64,000 nucleotides of DNA from Pseudomonas sp. JQ170C (GTDB lineage: Bacteria > Pseudomonadota > Gammaproteobacteria > Pseudomonadales > Pseudomonadaceae): contig NZ_CP141608.1 of assembly GCF_035581345.1 (NCBI RefSeq), forward strand, positions 124,001 through 188,000. Reading direction: 5' to 3'. Below are positions 6,871 to 21,800 of the stretch, piece by piece. The translations under genes were made by a program, and so were the position numbers. A model generated the notes under the pieces. The model was not told where the DNA came from. It made no database searches and worked only from the letters and a program-made list of their open reading frames with translations. The stretch's first letter is position 1. Each line of letters starts with the position of its first letter.

Positions 6871-9800
6871 TCAGCTGTTGGAGTGGTCGATCTTGATGGT
6901 CGGGTCAGCGCCGGTCACCAGCGAGTTGATCGTGGTGTTGGCCCAGTTGACGCCTTCAAGCTTGATCGTCACATCGGCATTGTTCACTCCGCCGGCAGCG
7001 TTGAGCTTGCCTTCGGAGCTGACCACCAGGGTCGACTCGCCCTTCACCGTCGTGATCTTCAGGAAGTTGTCGATGGTGCTGGCCTTCTCGCCCTGAAGCA
7101 GGTCGCTCAGGTCCAGACGGTCACCTTCGGCAGGCTTGAAGTCCTTGATCACATCCTTGCCCGTGTCGCCGGCTTTCCACACGAAGGTGTCCGCGCCGCT
7201 GCCACCGGTGAGGGTGTCGTCACCCTTGCCGCCAAGGAGGATGTCATCGCCCTCACCACCGAGCAGTACGTCTTTGCCGCTGCCGCCGAGCAGGATGTCA
7301 TTGCCCTTGCCGCCATCGAGGTAGTCGTCGCCACCCTGGCCGAAGAGAATGTCATTGCCGTCGCCACCCAGCAGGGTGTCCATACCATCATTGGTGCGCG
7401 ACACATCGAACTCGCTGACGTGCTCGGTGATGTACTGGTGCAGCACTCGGCCGTCGATGTCACCCAGCGGCTTGCCCAGCTTGCCTGCGACATAGGCCTG
7501 CATGGCCTCCACGCCGTTGCCGGCAATGCCGTCGAAGCTGACCAGGTCGCCGAACAGAATGTCGTGACCATCGCCACCCGCGACCGCATCGTTACCCGGT
7601 TTGGTGGCTTCGGTGTGGCCCAGAATGGCTTCGGCCAGCTTGCTCGGGTCGATGTTGGTCTGCGGCTTGCCGTCGGTGTCGTAAGGTTTCAGGTCGTTGG
7701 CGTTGACGCCCTTATTGAGACCGATCGCTTCGACGGTCGAGTGCTTGGACAGCAACAGGAACGACGCTTGGGTGTTGCTGTTGACGTACCAGCCGGAGCT
7801 TGAGTACGACAACTCATAGGTCCCGTCGCCTTGGGCATGCAGTTCACCCGAGGCATAGTTATCGTTCTCCCAGCCCCAGCCAGACTTGTACTCGGCCCTG
7901 AGGTAACCGTTTTTATCGATACTGATGCGGTTGTTGTCACCCAACTTGTAGTTGGAAACTACGTCACCGCGCTTGTAGTTCAGTTCGGCCAATGCCCTGT
8001 CGAGGGTGTAGTTGGAGCCGTAGAACGTCGGGTCTTTCTCGCCAGTCTGATAGATGTTCGGCTGGCCATCGGTGATGAAGAACGTCTGGTTTTCACCTTT
8101 GTTGCCTGCATTTTCGAGGTTCTGGAACCAGTTGGCCGCGGTTTTGAACGCGTCCTCGTAGTTGGTACCGCCACCGGCCCTGAACTTGTCCAGCGCCGCT
8201 TGCAGCTTCTCCAGTGCACGCGGGTCGGCCAGGTTGACCGAGACCTCGGCGTTGACGTTCGCGGAGAAGTCCACCAACAGGATATTCACCGTACCCGATT
8301 TGTCCCCTTTGACACTGTTGGCCAGCGTCTTGAACACGGACTCCAGGGAGTCTCTCGCAGCCTTGACGCCCGAATTCTCCATGCTGCCTGAGGTGTCGAC
8401 GATGAACGCGAGGTTGTAGTCCTTGCCTGGTGTTACGTGCAGGCCGCTGACGTCGGCAACGACGATGTCGTTGTCGGTGCCAAAGGTCTTGTCGTCGTCC
8501 ACCTCTGTCAGGTTTTCATAGCCGTACTTGTCCGGGTAAACGGTGACCTTGATCGTGTCTGGCGTGGAGGCGGTATCGCCGTTGGCCTTCTCGGTCGCAG
8601 TCGCGGTGACGGCAATGTCGAAGGTGCCATGGTAGTAGGCCGGCGGCTTGATGCTCAGGCCGTTGAGGTTCCACCCGGTGACATCCACTTCCGTCTTGCC
8701 GACAGTCACGGTGTGGCCGGCGCCATCGCTGAGGATCGAGCCTTCCGGAATGCCGCCCAGCTTGACGCTGAGTTTTTCCGAACCATCGGTATCGGTCAGG
8801 CTGGAGGAAATACCGACCAGCTTGACGGTGCCGTTCTCGGCGCCTTCATTGAGCTTGTAGCCCTGGTAGTAACCATCACCGTCGCTGCCGTGCAACTCGC
8901 CGACGGTCACACCCGCATTGACCAGGTCGTTGACGCTCGGGTACATCGGGATGTTGGTGTTGCTCAGGTCAACTGGCGTGCTGCCATTGACCGACAAGTT
9001 GACGTCGAAGCTGCCCGGGCCGCTCTGGTTGGCGTGGTAGATATCCAGGGTGTAGTAACCGCTGATCGTCGGCGTGAACGAGCCGGAGATCCCGCCACCG
9101 GTACCCCAGGTGGCCCACGCTACGTTCTTGCCGCCAATGGTGATCTGCAGGCTGTCGTCACCCACACCGCTGAAGCTGTAGGTCTTGCCGGCTTCCAGGA
9201 AGATCAGGCCGGAAATCTTCGAGCCCGAACCGCCGGGCACACTGCCGTCGGACTGGGCATTGGTCACCGTCGAGGTGCTGTTCGGCTTACCGGACTTATC
9301 GAAGACATTCTTCAATGCGTCCCCGGTGATGCCGTTGCCGTTGGTGCCCAGGCCGTTGAGGCTGTTCCAGGTTTCCTTGATCAGCCCGATCGAGTTCACA
9401 TTGTTGCTACCGATGTTCAGGGTCGGTGCATCGGCAACCGGGGTGATATCGACCTTGAGGGTTGCCTCGTTACCGGTGCCCTGGCCGTCGGTTGGCTTGA
9501 ACTGGATCTGTGCGTAATCGGACTTCTGGTCACCCACACCGTTGGTGTTGGCGTTGATGCCCGACTCGTTCAGGTCTGGTACGAACTTCAGTTTGCCGGC
9601 ATCGATATCGGCCTTGCTGAAGACCTTGCCAGCATTGACATCTGCCTGGGTCAGGGTTTTCCAGGTGTTGCCATCCTTGTACTGCAGCAGGCCATCGGCA
9701 GGCAGCTTGGTGATGGTCAGGCCCAGGTTGGCAGCAGGGGTATCGGCATCGGTGATACCGAAGTTGGCCCAGCTCAGCACCAGGTCGGTGTCCTCGGTCC

Positions 9801-12800
9801 CGGTCACAGCACCGCCGGCGGCCACTGGCGCCTCGTTGCTCAGGATCGTGGTGTCGACGAAGCTATTGCCGCCGACCTCCAACCTCTCGAAGTTGCCACC
9901 GGTAGCCCCGGTGATCTGCACCCTGAAGCTTTCCGCGCTTTCAGCGAGGTTGTCACGCAGGATCGGCACGCTGAAGGTCCCGCTGATGCTTCCTTTCGGA
10001 ATAGTCACAGTGGTTTGACCGATGAAATCCGAGCCGTCTTTGGCCGTACCGGTGTATTTCAGCGTGATGGTGACGTCAGCTTCTGCTCTGCTGGACAGCG
10101 TCAGGGTGTAGTTGGCGTTATCACCTTCGGCAACCGACGTAGAGCCGGAGATACCAACCGTGGTGGTGTTGGTGGTGTCTTTTACGTAAGTGACCGCCGG
10201 CTTGTCGCTGATGTCCAGCTTCTCAAAGTTGCCGCCGCTGGCGCCGGTGATGGTTTCACTGACATTGCCCGCATCGACATACACGTCATCGCCTGGAGCA
10301 TCAACGGTGATGCTGCCGGAGGTCTCGTTGGCACCGATGATGATGGTCTTGCCATTGCTCAAGGTCACGGTCACCGCAGTGCCTGCCGGATTGCTCAGGG
10401 TGGCGGTGTAGGTGATCTTGCCGCCTTCATAGACCGACGAAGTTGCTGTCAGTTTGAGGCTGGTGTGGTCGATGGTGTCGGTAACGTCAGTTACCGCAGC
10501 CGCTGGGTCGACGTCGAGCTTCTCGAAATCACCACCGTCGGTGGTTTCGATGGTCACTTCGACATTGTCGCGGTCGATGTAGACGTCGTCGGTTGGCGCA
10601 TCAACGGTGACGGTACCGGTGGTGGCACCAGCAGCGATGTTGATGACCGCACCGTTGCTCAAGGTCACGGTCATCGCCGTGCCGGCCGGGTTGGTCAGCG
10701 TCGCGGTGTAGGTGATCTCGCCGCCTTCTTCGACGGTTTCGGTCGCGGTCAGCTTCAGGCCGGTGGTGTCGTCGGTATCTGGGCCGTCGGTGACGGTGAC
10801 GTTGCTCTCACCGGAGGTGATCAGGTTTTCGTAGTTGCCGCCGGTGAACGACTCGATGCTGTTGGACAGGTCGAGGTTGGTCTCGTGGACGTTGTTTTCG
10901 GTGGTGAACTGTACCGAGCCCGAAGTGCCGTTGACCGGGATGGTGATGGACTGGCCGTTGGCCAGGTTGATCACCAGCGGTGCGCCTTTGACCGGATCGC
11001 TCAAGGTCACGGTGTAAGTGATCACACCGCCTTCACCGATGGTGGTGACGTCAGCCGACAGGGTGGCAGTCGATTCGTCGATGGTGTCGGTGACATCGGT
11101 GATGGCTGCAGCTTCATCCACCACCAGGTTTTCAAAGTCGCCACCGTCGGTGCTTTCGATGGTCACTTCGACGTTATCGCGGTCGATGTAGACGTCATCG
11201 GTCGGCGCATCAACGGTCACGGTACCGGTAGTGGCACCGGCGGCGATGTTGATGACGGCACCGTTGCTCAGGGTCACGGTCATCGCGGTGCCGGCCGGAT
11301 TGGTCAGCGTCGCGGTGTAGGTGATCTCGCCGCCTTCTTCGACGGTTTCGGTCGCGGTCAGCTTCAGGCCAGTGGTGTCGTCGGTATCTGGGCCGTCGGT
11401 GACGGTGACGTTGGTCTCGCCGGAAGTAACCAGGTTCTCGTAGTTGCCGCCGGTGAACGACTCGATGCTGTTGGACAGATCGAGGTTGGTTTCGTGGACG
11501 TTGTTCTCGGTGGTGAACTGTACCGAGCCCGAAGTGCCGTTGACCGGGATGGTGATGCTCTGGCCGTTGGCCAGGTTGATGACCAGCGGTGCGCCCTTGA
11601 CCGGATCGCTCAAGGTTACGGTGTAGGTGATCACGCCGCCTTCGCCGATGGTCGTAACGTCGGCGGTCAGGGTAGCGGTCGATTCGTCGATGGTGTCGGT
11701 AACGTCAGTGACTGCCGCCGATGGGTCGATGTCGAGCTTCTCGAAATCGCCACCGTCGGTGCTCTCGATGGTCACTTCGACGTTATCGCGGTCGATGTAG
11801 ACGTCATCGGTCGGGGCATCAACAGTGACGGTACCGGTAGTGGCACCGGCAGCGATGTTGATGACGGCACCGTTGCTCAGGGTCACGGTCATCGCGGTGC
11901 CGGCCGGGTTGGTCAGCGTCGCGGTGTAGGTGATTTCGCCGCCTTCTTCGACGGCTTCGGTCGCAGTCAGCTTCAGGCCGGTGGTGTCGTCGGTATCTGG
12001 GCCGTCGGTGACGGTGACGTTGGTCTCGCCGGAAGTAACCAGGTTCTCGTAGTTGCCGCCGGTGAACGACTCGATGCTGTTGGACAGATCGAGGTTGGTT
12101 TCGTGGACGTTGTTCTCGGTGGTGAACTGTACCGAGCCCGAAGTGCCGTTGACCGGGATGGTGATGCTCTGGCCGTTGGCCAGGTTGATGACCAGCGGTG
12201 CGCCCTTGACCGGATCGCTCAAGGTTACGGTGTAGGTGATCACGCCGCCTTCGCCGATGGTCGTAACGTCGGCGGTCAGGGTAGCGGTCGATTCGTCGAT
12301 GGTGTCGGTGACATCGGTGATGGCTGCAGCTTCATCCACCACCAGGTTTTCAAAGTCGCCACCGTCGGTGCTCTCGATGGTGACTTCGACGTTATCGCGG
12401 TCGATGTAGACGTCATCGGTCGGGGCATCAACGGTGACGGTACCGGTGGTGGCACCAGCAGCGATGTTGATGACGGCACCGTTGCTCAAGGTCACAGTCA
12501 TCGCGGTGCCGGCCGGATTGGTCAGCGTCGCGGTGTAGGTGATCTCGCCGCCTTCTTCGACGGTTTCGGTCGCGGTCAGCTTCAGGCCGGTGGTGTCGTC
12601 GGTGTCTGGGCTGTCGGTGACGGTGACGTTGGTCTCACCGGAGGTGATCAGGTTCTCATAGTTGCCGCCGGTGAACGACTCGATGCTGTTAGACAGATCG
12701 AGGTTGGTCTCGTGGACGTTGTTCTCGGTGGTGAACTGTACCGAACCACTGGTGCCATTCACTGGAATGGTGATGCTCTGGCCGTTGGCCAGGTTGATGA

Positions 12801-15800
12801 CCAGCGGTGCGCCCTTGACCGGATCGCTCAAGGTTACGGTGTAGGTGATCACGCCGCCTTCGCCGATGGTCGTAACGTCGGCGGTCAGGGTAGCGGTCGA
12901 TTCGTCGATGGTGTCGGTAACGTCAGTGACTGCCGCCGATGGGTCGATGTCGAGCTTCTCGAAATCGCCACCGTCGGTGCTCTCGATGGTCACTTCGACG
13001 TTATCGCGGTCGATGTAGACGTCATCGGTCGGGGCATCAACAGTGACGGTACCGGTAGTGGCACCGGCAGCGATGTTGATGACGGCACCGTTGCTCAGGG
13101 TCACGGTCATCGCGGTGCCGGCCGGGTTGGTCAGCGTCGCGGTGTAGGTGATTTCGCCGCCTTCTTCGACGGCTTCGGTCGCAGTCAGCTTCAGGCCGGT
13201 GGTGTCGTCGGTATCTGGGCCGTCGGTGACGGTGACGTTGGTCTCGCCGGAAGTAACCAGGTTCTCGTAGTTGCCGCCGGTGAACGACTCGATGCTGTTG
13301 GACAGATCGAGGTTGGTTTCGTGGACGTTGTTCTCGGTGGTGAACTGTACCGAGCCCGAAGTGCCGTTGACCGGGATGGTGATGCTCTGGCCGTTGGCCA
13401 GGTTGATGACCAGCGGTGCGCCCTTGACCGGATCGCTCAAGGTTACGGTGTAGGTGATCACGCCGCCTTCGCCGATGGTCGTAACGTCGGCGGTCAGGGT
13501 AGCGGTCGATTCGTCGATGGTGTCGGTGACATCGGTGATGGCTGCAGCTTCATCCACCACCAGGTTTTCAAAGTCGCCACCGTCGGTGCTCTCGATGGTG
13601 ACTTCGACGTTATCGCGGTCGATGTAGACGTCATCGGTCGGGGCATCAACGGTGACGGTACCGGTGGTGGCACCAGCAGCGATGTTGATGACGGCACCGT
13701 TGCTCAAGGTCACAGTCATCGCGGTGCCGGCCGGATTGGTCAGCGTCGCGGTGTAGGTGATCTCGCCGCCTTCTTCGACGGTTTCGGTCGCGGTCAGCTT
13801 CAGGCCGGTGGTGTCGTCGGTGTCTGGGCTGTCGGTGACGGTGACGTTGGTCTCACCGGAGGTGATCAGGTTCTCATAGTTGCCGCCGGTGAACGACTCG
13901 ATGCTGTTAGACAGATCGAGGTTGGTCTCGTGGACGTTGTTCTCGGTGGTGAACTGTACCGAACCACTGGTGCCATTCACTGGAATGGTGATGCTCTGGC
14001 CGTTGGCCAGGTTGATGACCAGCGGTGCGCCCTTGACCGGATCGCTCAAGGTTACGGTGTAGGTGATCACGCCGCCTTCGCCGATGGTCGTAACGTCGGC
14101 GGTCAGGGTAGCGGTCGATTCGTCGATGGTGTCGGTAACGTCAGTGACTGCCGCCGATGGGTCGATGTCGAGCTTCTCGAAATCGCCACCGTCGGTGCTC
14201 TCGATGGTCACTTCGACGTTATCGCGGTCGATGTAGACGTCATCGGTCGGGGCATCAACAGTGACGGTACCGGTAGTGGCACCGGCAGCGATGTTGATGA
14301 CGGCACCGTTGCTCAGGGTCACGGTCATCGCGGTGCCGGCCGGGTTGGTCAGCGTCGCGGTGTAGGTGATTTCGCCGCCTTCTTCGACGGCTTCGGTCGC
14401 AGTCAGCTTCAGGCCGGTGGTGTCGTCGGTATCTGGGCCGTCGGTGACGGTGACGTTGGTCTCGCCGGAAGTAACCAGGTTCTCGTAGTTGCCGCCGGTG
14501 AACGACTCGATGCTGTTGGACAGATCGAGGTTGGTTTCGTGGACGTTGTTCTCGGTGGTGAACTGTACCGAGCCCGAAGTGCCGTTGACCGGGATGGTGA
14601 TGCTCTGGCCGTTGGCCAGGTTGATGACCAGCGGTGCGCCCTTGACCGGATCGCTCAAGGTTACGGTGTAGGTGATCACGCCGCCTTCGCCGATGGTCGT
14701 AACGTCGGCGGTCAGGGTAGCGGTCGATTCGTCGATGGTGTCGGTGACATCGGTGATGGCTGCAGCTTCATCCACCACCAGGTTTTCAAAGTCGCCACCG
14801 TCGGTGCTCTCGATGGTGACTTCGACGTTATCGCGGTCGATGTAGACGTCATCGGTCGGGGCATCAACGGTGACGGTACCGGTGGTGGCACCAGCAGCGA
14901 TGTTGATGACGGCACCGTTGCTCAAGGTCACAGTCATCGCGGTGCCGGCCGGATTGGTCAGCGTCGCGGTGTAGGTGATCTCGCCGCCTTCTTCGACGGT
15001 TTCGGTCGCGGTCAGCTTCAGGCCGGTGGTGTCGTCGGTGTCTGGGCTGTCGGTGACGGTGACGTTGGTCTCACCGGAGGTGATCAGGTTCTCATAGTTG
15101 CCGCCGGTGAACGACTCGATGCTGTTAGACAGATCGAGGTTGGTCTCGTGGACGTTGTTCTCGGTGGTGAACTGTACCGAACCACTGGTGCCATTCACTG
15201 GAATGGTGATGCTCTGGCCGTTGGCCAGGTTGATGACCAGCGGTGCGCCCTTGACCGGATCGCTCAAGGTTACGGTGTAGGTGATCACGCCGCCTTCGCC
15301 GATGGTCGTAACGTCGGCGGTCAGGGTAGCGGTCGATTCGTCGATGGTGTCGGTGACATCGGTGATGGCTGCAGCTTCATCCACCACCAGGTTTTCAAAG
15401 TCGCCACCGTCGGTGCTTTCGATGGTGACTTCGACGTTATCGCGGTCGATGTAGACGTCATCGGTCGGCGCATCAACGGTGACGGTACCGGTGGTGGCAC
15501 CAGCAGCGATGTTGATGACGGCGCCGTTGCTCAGGGTCACGGTCATCGCGGTGCCAGCCGGGTTGGTCAGCGTCGCGGTGTAGGTGATTTCGCCGCCTTC
15601 TTCGACGGTTTCGGTCGCGGTCAGCTTCAGGCCGGTGGTGTCGTCGGTATCTGGGCCGTCGGTGACGGTGACGTTGGTCTCACCGGAGGTGATCAGGTTC
15701 TCATAGTTGCCGCCGGTGAACGACTCGATGCTGTTAGACAGATCGAGGTTGGTCTCGTGGACGTTGTTCTCGGTGGTGAACTGTACCGAACCACTGGTGC

Positions 15801-18800
15801 CATTCACTGGAATGGTGATGCTCTGGCCGTTGGCCAGGTTGATGACCAGCGGTGCGCCCTTGACCGGATCGCTCAAGGTTACGGTGTAGGTGATCACGCC
15901 GCCTTCGCCGATGGTCGTAACGTCGGCGGTCAGGGTAGCGGTCGATTCGTCGATGGTGTCGGTGACATCGGTGATGGCTGCAGCTTCATCCACCACCAGG
16001 TTTTCAAAGTCGCCACCGTCGGTGCTTTCGATGGTGACTTCGACGTTATCGCGGTCGATGTAGACGTCATCGGTCGGCGCATCAACGGTGACGGTACCGG
16101 TGGTGGCACCGGCGGCGATGTTGATCACCGCACCGTTGCTCAAGGTCACGGTCATCGCGGTGCCAGCCGGGTTGGTCAGCGTCGCGGTGTAGGTGATCTC
16201 GCCGCCTTCTTCGACGGTTTCGGTCGCAGTCAGCTTCAGGCCGGTGGTGTCGTCGGTATCTGGGCCGTCGGTGACGGTGACGTTGGTCTCACCGGAGGTG
16301 ATCAGGTTCTCGTAATTGCCGCCGGTGAACGACTCGATGCTGTTGGACAGGTCGAGGTTGGTTTCGTGGACGTTGTTTTCGGTGGTGAACTGTACCGAAC
16401 CCGACGTGCCATTCACTGGGATGGTGATGGACTGGCCGTTGGCGAGGTTGATCACCAGCGGTGCGCCCTTGACCGGATCGCTCAGGGTCACGGTGTAGGT
16501 GATCACACCGCCTTCGCCGATGGTCGTAACGTCGGCGGTCAGGGTGGCGGCCGATTCGTCGATGGTGTCGGTAACGTCCGTGACTGCCGCCGATGGGTCG
16601 ATGTCGAGCTTCTCGAAATCACCACCGTCGGTGCTTTCGATAGTGACTTCGACGTTATCGCGGTCGATATAGACGTCATCGGTCGGGGCATCAACGGTGA
16701 CGGTACCGGTGGTGGCACCGGCGGCGATGTTGATCACCGCACCGTTGCTCAAGGTCACGGTCATCGCGGTGCCAGCCGGGTTGGTCAGCGTCGCGGTGTA
16801 GGTGATCTCGCCGCCTTCTTCGACGGTTTCGGTCGCAGTCAGCTTCAGGCCGGTGGTGTCGTCGGTATCTGGGCCGTCGGTGACGGTGACGTTGGTCTCA
16901 CCGGAGGTGATCAGGTTCTCGTAATTGCCGCCGGTGAACGACTCGATGCTGTTGGACAGGTCGAGGTTGGTTTCGTGGACGTTGTTTTCGGTGGTGAACT
17001 GTACCGAACCCGACGTGCCATTCACTGGGATGGTGATGGACTGGCCGTTGGCGAGGTTGATCACCAGCGGTGCGCCCTTGACCGGATCGCTCAGGGTCAC
17101 GGTGTAGGTGATCACACCGCCTTCGCCGATGGTCGTAACGTCGGCGGTCAGGGTGGCGGCCGATTCGTCGATGGTGTCGGTAACGTCCGTGACTGCCGCC
17201 GATGGGTCGATGTCGAGCTTCTCGAAATCACCACCGTCGGTGCTTTCGATAGTGACTTCGACGTTATCGCGGTCGATATAGACGTCATCGGTCGGGGCAT
17301 CAACGGTGACGGTACCGGAGGTGGCACCGGCGTCGATGTTGATGACGGCGCCGTTGCTCAGGGTCACGGTCATTGCCGTGCCGGCCGGGTTGGTCAGCGT
17401 CGCGGTGTAGGTGATTTCGCCGCCTTCTTCGACGGTTTCGGTCGCGGTCAGCTTCAGGCCAGTGGTGTCGTCGGTATCTGGGCCGTCGGTGACGGTGACC
17501 GACGTTTCGCCGGAAGTGACCAGGTTCTCGTAATTGCCGCCGGTGAACGACTCGATGCTGTTGGACAGGTCGAGGTTGGTTTCGTGGACGTTGTTTTCGG
17601 TGGTGAACTGTACCGAACCCGACGTGCCGTTGACCGGGATGGTGATGGACTGGCCGTTGGCCAGGTTGATCACCAGCGGTGCGCCTTTGACCGGATCGCT
17701 CAAGGTCACGGTGTAAGTGATCACACCGCCTTCACCGATGGTGGTGACGTCAGCCGACAGGGTGGCGGTCGACTCGTCGATGGTGTCGGTAACGTCCGTG
17801 ACTGCCGCCGATGGGTCGATGTCGAGCTTCTCGAAATCACCGCCGTCGGTGCTCTCGATGGTGACTTCGACATTGTCACGGTCGATGTAGACGTCATCGG
17901 TTGGTGCATCAACGGTGACAGTACCGGTGGTCGCACCGGCGGCAATGTTGATCACCGCACCGTTGCTCAGGGTCACGGTCATCGCGGTGCCGGCCGGGTT
18001 GGTCAGCGTCGCGGTGTAGGTGATCTCGCCGCCTTCTTCGACGGCTTCAGTCGCGGTCAGCTTCAGGCCGGTGGTGTCGTCGGTGTCTGGGCCGTCGGTG
18101 ACGGTGACGTTGGTCTCACCGGAGGTGATCAGGTTCTCGTAGTTACCGCCGGTGAACGACTCGATGCTGTTGGACAGGTCGAGGTTGGTCTCGTGGACGT
18201 TGTTTTCGGTGGTGAACTGTACCGAGCCCGACGTGCCGTTGACCGGGATGGTGATGGACTGGCCGTTGGCCAGGTTGATGACCAACGGTGCGCCCTTGAC
18301 CGGATCGCTCAGGGTCACGGTGTAGGTGATCACGCCGCCTTCACCGATGGTCGTAACGTCAGCCGATAGGGTGGCGGTCGATTCATCGATGGTGTCGGTA
18401 ACGTCCGTGACTGCCGCCGATGGGTCGATGTCGAGCTTCTCGAAATCACCGCCGTCGGTGCTTTCGATGGTGACTTCGACATTGTCACGGTCGATGTAGA
18501 CGTCATCGGTCGGTGCATCAACGGTGACGGTACCGGTGGTCGCGCCGGCAGCGATGTTGATCACCGCGCCGTTGCTCAAGGTCACAGTCATCGCGGTGCC
18601 GGCCGGATTGGTCAGCGTCGCGGTGTAGGTGATCTCGCCGCCTTCTTCGACGGCTTCAGTCGCGGTCAGCTTCAGGCCGGTGGTGTCGTCGGTGTCTGGG
18701 CCGTCGGTGACGGTGACGTTGGTCTCACCGGAGGTGATCAGGTTCTCGTAGTTACCGCCGGTGAACGACTCGATGCTGTTGGACAGGTCGAGGTTGGTCT

Positions 18801-21800
18801 CGTGGACGTTGTTTTCGGTGGTGAACTGTACCGAGCCCGACGTGCCGTTGACCGGGATGGTGATGGACTGGCCGTTGGCCAGGTTGATGACCAACGGTGC
18901 GCCCTTGACCGGATCGCTCAGGGTCACGGTGTAGGTGATCACGCCGCCTTCACCGATGGTCGTAACGTCAGCCGATAGGGTGGCGGTCGATTCATCGATG
19001 GTGTCGGTAACGTCCGTGACTGCCGCCGATGGGTCGATGTCGAGCTTCTCGAAATCACCGCCGTCGGTGCTTTCGATGGTGACTTCGACATTGTCACGGT
19101 CGATGTAGACGTCATCGGTCGGTGCATCAACGGTGACGGTACCGGTGGTCGCGCCGGCAGCGATGTTGATCACCGCGCCGTTGCTCAAGGTCACAGTCAT
19201 CGCGGTGCCGGCCGGATTGGTCAGCGTCGCGGTGTAAGTGATCTCGCCGCCTTCTTCGATGGTTTCGGTCGCAGTCAGCTTCAGCCCGGTAGTGTCGTCG
19301 GTGTCTGGACCGTCGGTGACGGTGACGTTGGTCTCACCAGAAGTAACCAGGTTCTCGTAGTTGCCGCCGGTGAACGACTCGATGCTGTTGGACAGATCGA
19401 GGTTGGTTTCGTGGACGTTGTTTTCGGTGGTGAACTGTACCGAACCCGACGTGCCATTCACTGGGATGGTGATGGACTGGCCGTTGGCCAGGTTGATCAC
19501 CAGCGGTGCGCCTTTGACCGGATCGCTCAAGGTTACGGTGTAGGTGATCACGCCGCCTTCACCGATGGTGGTGACGTCAGCGGTCAGGGTAGCGGTCGAT
19601 TCGTCGATGGTGTCGGTAACGTCAGTGACTGCCGCCGATGGGTCGATGTCGAGCTTCTCGAAGTCACCACCGTCGGTGCTTTCGATGGTGACTTCGACGT
19701 TATCGCGGTCGATGTAGACGTCATCGGTCGGGGCATCAACAGTGACGGTACCGGTAGTGGCACCGGCAGCGATGTTGATGACGGCACCGTTGCTCAGGGT
19801 CACGGTCATCGCGGTGCCGGCCGGGTTGGTCAGCGTCGCGGTGTAGGTGATTTCGCCGCCTTCTTCGACGGTTTCGGTCGCGGTCAGCTTCAGGCCAGTG
19901 GTGTCGTCGGTATCTGGGCCGTCGGTGACGGTGACCGACGTTTCGCCGGAAGTGACCAGGTTCTCGTAATTGCCGCCGGTGAACGACTCGATGCTGTTGG
20001 ACAGGTCGAGGTTGGTTTCGTGGACGTTGTTTTCGGTGGTGAACTGTACCGAACCCGACGTGCCGTTGACCGGGATGGTGATGGACTGGCCGTTGGCCAG
20101 GTTGATCACCAGCGGTGCGCCTTTGACCGGATCGCTCAAGGTCACGGTGTAAGTGATCACACCGCCTTCACCGATGGTGGTGACGTCAGCCGACAGGGTG
20201 GCGGTCGACTCGTCGATGGTGTCGGTAACGTCCGTGACTGCCGCCGATGGGTCGATGTCGAGCTTCTCGAAATCACCGCCGTCGGTGCTCTCGATGGTGA
20301 CTTCGACATTGTCACGGTCGATGTAGACGTCATCGGTCGGGGCATCAACGGTGACGGTACCGGTAGTGGCACCGGCGGCAATGTTGATCACCGCGCCGTT
20401 GCTCAGGGTCACGGTCATCGCGGTGCCGGCCGGGTTGGTCAGCGTCGCGGTGTAGGTGATTTCGCCGCCTTCTTCGACGGCTTCAGTCGCGGTCAGCTTC
20501 AGGCCGGTGGTGTCGTCGGTATCTGGGCCGTCGGTGACGGTGACGTTGGTCTCGCCGGAAGTGACCAGGTTCTCGTAGTTGCCGCCGGTGAACGACTCGA
20601 TGCTGTTGGACAGATCGAGGTTGGTCTCGTGGACGTTGTTTTCGGTGGTGAACTGTACCGAGCCCGAAGTGCCGTTGACCGGGATGGTGATGCTCTGGCC
20701 GTTGGCGAGGTTGATGACCAGCGGTGCGCCTTTGACCGGATCGCTCAGGGTCACGGTGTAAGTGATTACACCGCCTTCGCCGATGGTGGTGACGTCAGCG
20801 GTCAGGGTAGCGGTCGATTCGTCGATGGTGTCGGTAACGTCAGTGACTGCCGCCGATGGGTCGATGTCGAGCTTCTCGAAGTCACCACCGTCGGTGCTTT
20901 CGATGGTGACTTCGACGTTATCGCGGTCGATGTAGACGTCATCGGTCGGGGCATCAACAGTGACGGTACCGGTAGTGGCACCGGCAGCGATGTTGATGAC
21001 GGCACCGTTGCTCAGGGTCACGGTCATCGCGGTGCCGGCCGGGTTGGTCAGCGTCGCGGTGTAGGTGATTTCGCCGCCTTCTTCGACGGCTTCGGTCGCA
21101 GTCAGCTTCAGGCCGGTGGTGTCGTCGGTATCTGGGCCGTCGGTGACGGTGACGTTGGTCTCGCCGGAAGTAACCAGGTTCTCGTAGTTGCCGCCGGTGA
21201 ACGACTCGATGCTGTTGGACAGGTCGAGGTTGGTCTCGTGGACGTTGTTCTCGGTGGTGAACTGTACCGAACCCGACGTGCCATTCACTGGAATGGTGAT
21301 GCTCTGGCCGTTGGCGAGGTTGATGACCAGCGGTGCGCCTTTGACTGGATCGCTCAAGGTCACGGTGTAGGTGATCACGCCGCCTTCACCGATGGTGGTG
21401 ACGTCAGCCGACAGGGTGGCGGTCGATTCGTCGATGGTGTCGGTAACGTCAGTGACTGCCGCCGATGGGTCGATGTCGAGCTTCTCGAAGTCACCGCCGT
21501 CGGTGGTTTCGATGGTGACTTCGACGTTATCGCGGTCGATGTAGACGTCATCGGTCGGCGCATCAACAGTGACGGTACCGGTAGTGGCACCGGCAGCGAT
21601 GTTGATCACCGCACCGTTGCTCAAGGTCACGGTCATCGCCGTGCCAGCTGGGTTGGTCAGCGTCGCGGTGTAGGTGATTTCGCCGCCTTCGTCGACGGTT
21701 TCGGTCGCGGTCAGCTTCAGGCCGGTGGTGTCGTCGGTGTCTGGACCGTCGGTGACGGTGACGTTGGTCTCGCCGGAAGTAACCAGGTTCTCGTAGTTGC

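Noticed and set aside
8437..18369. A 3310-codon open frame on the plus strand
   Set aside because: It is antisense to lapA. The repeat units are a multiple of 3 bp long and GC-rich, so one stop-free antisense frame is copied in every unit. Its product mirrors lapA repeats and has no start signals.
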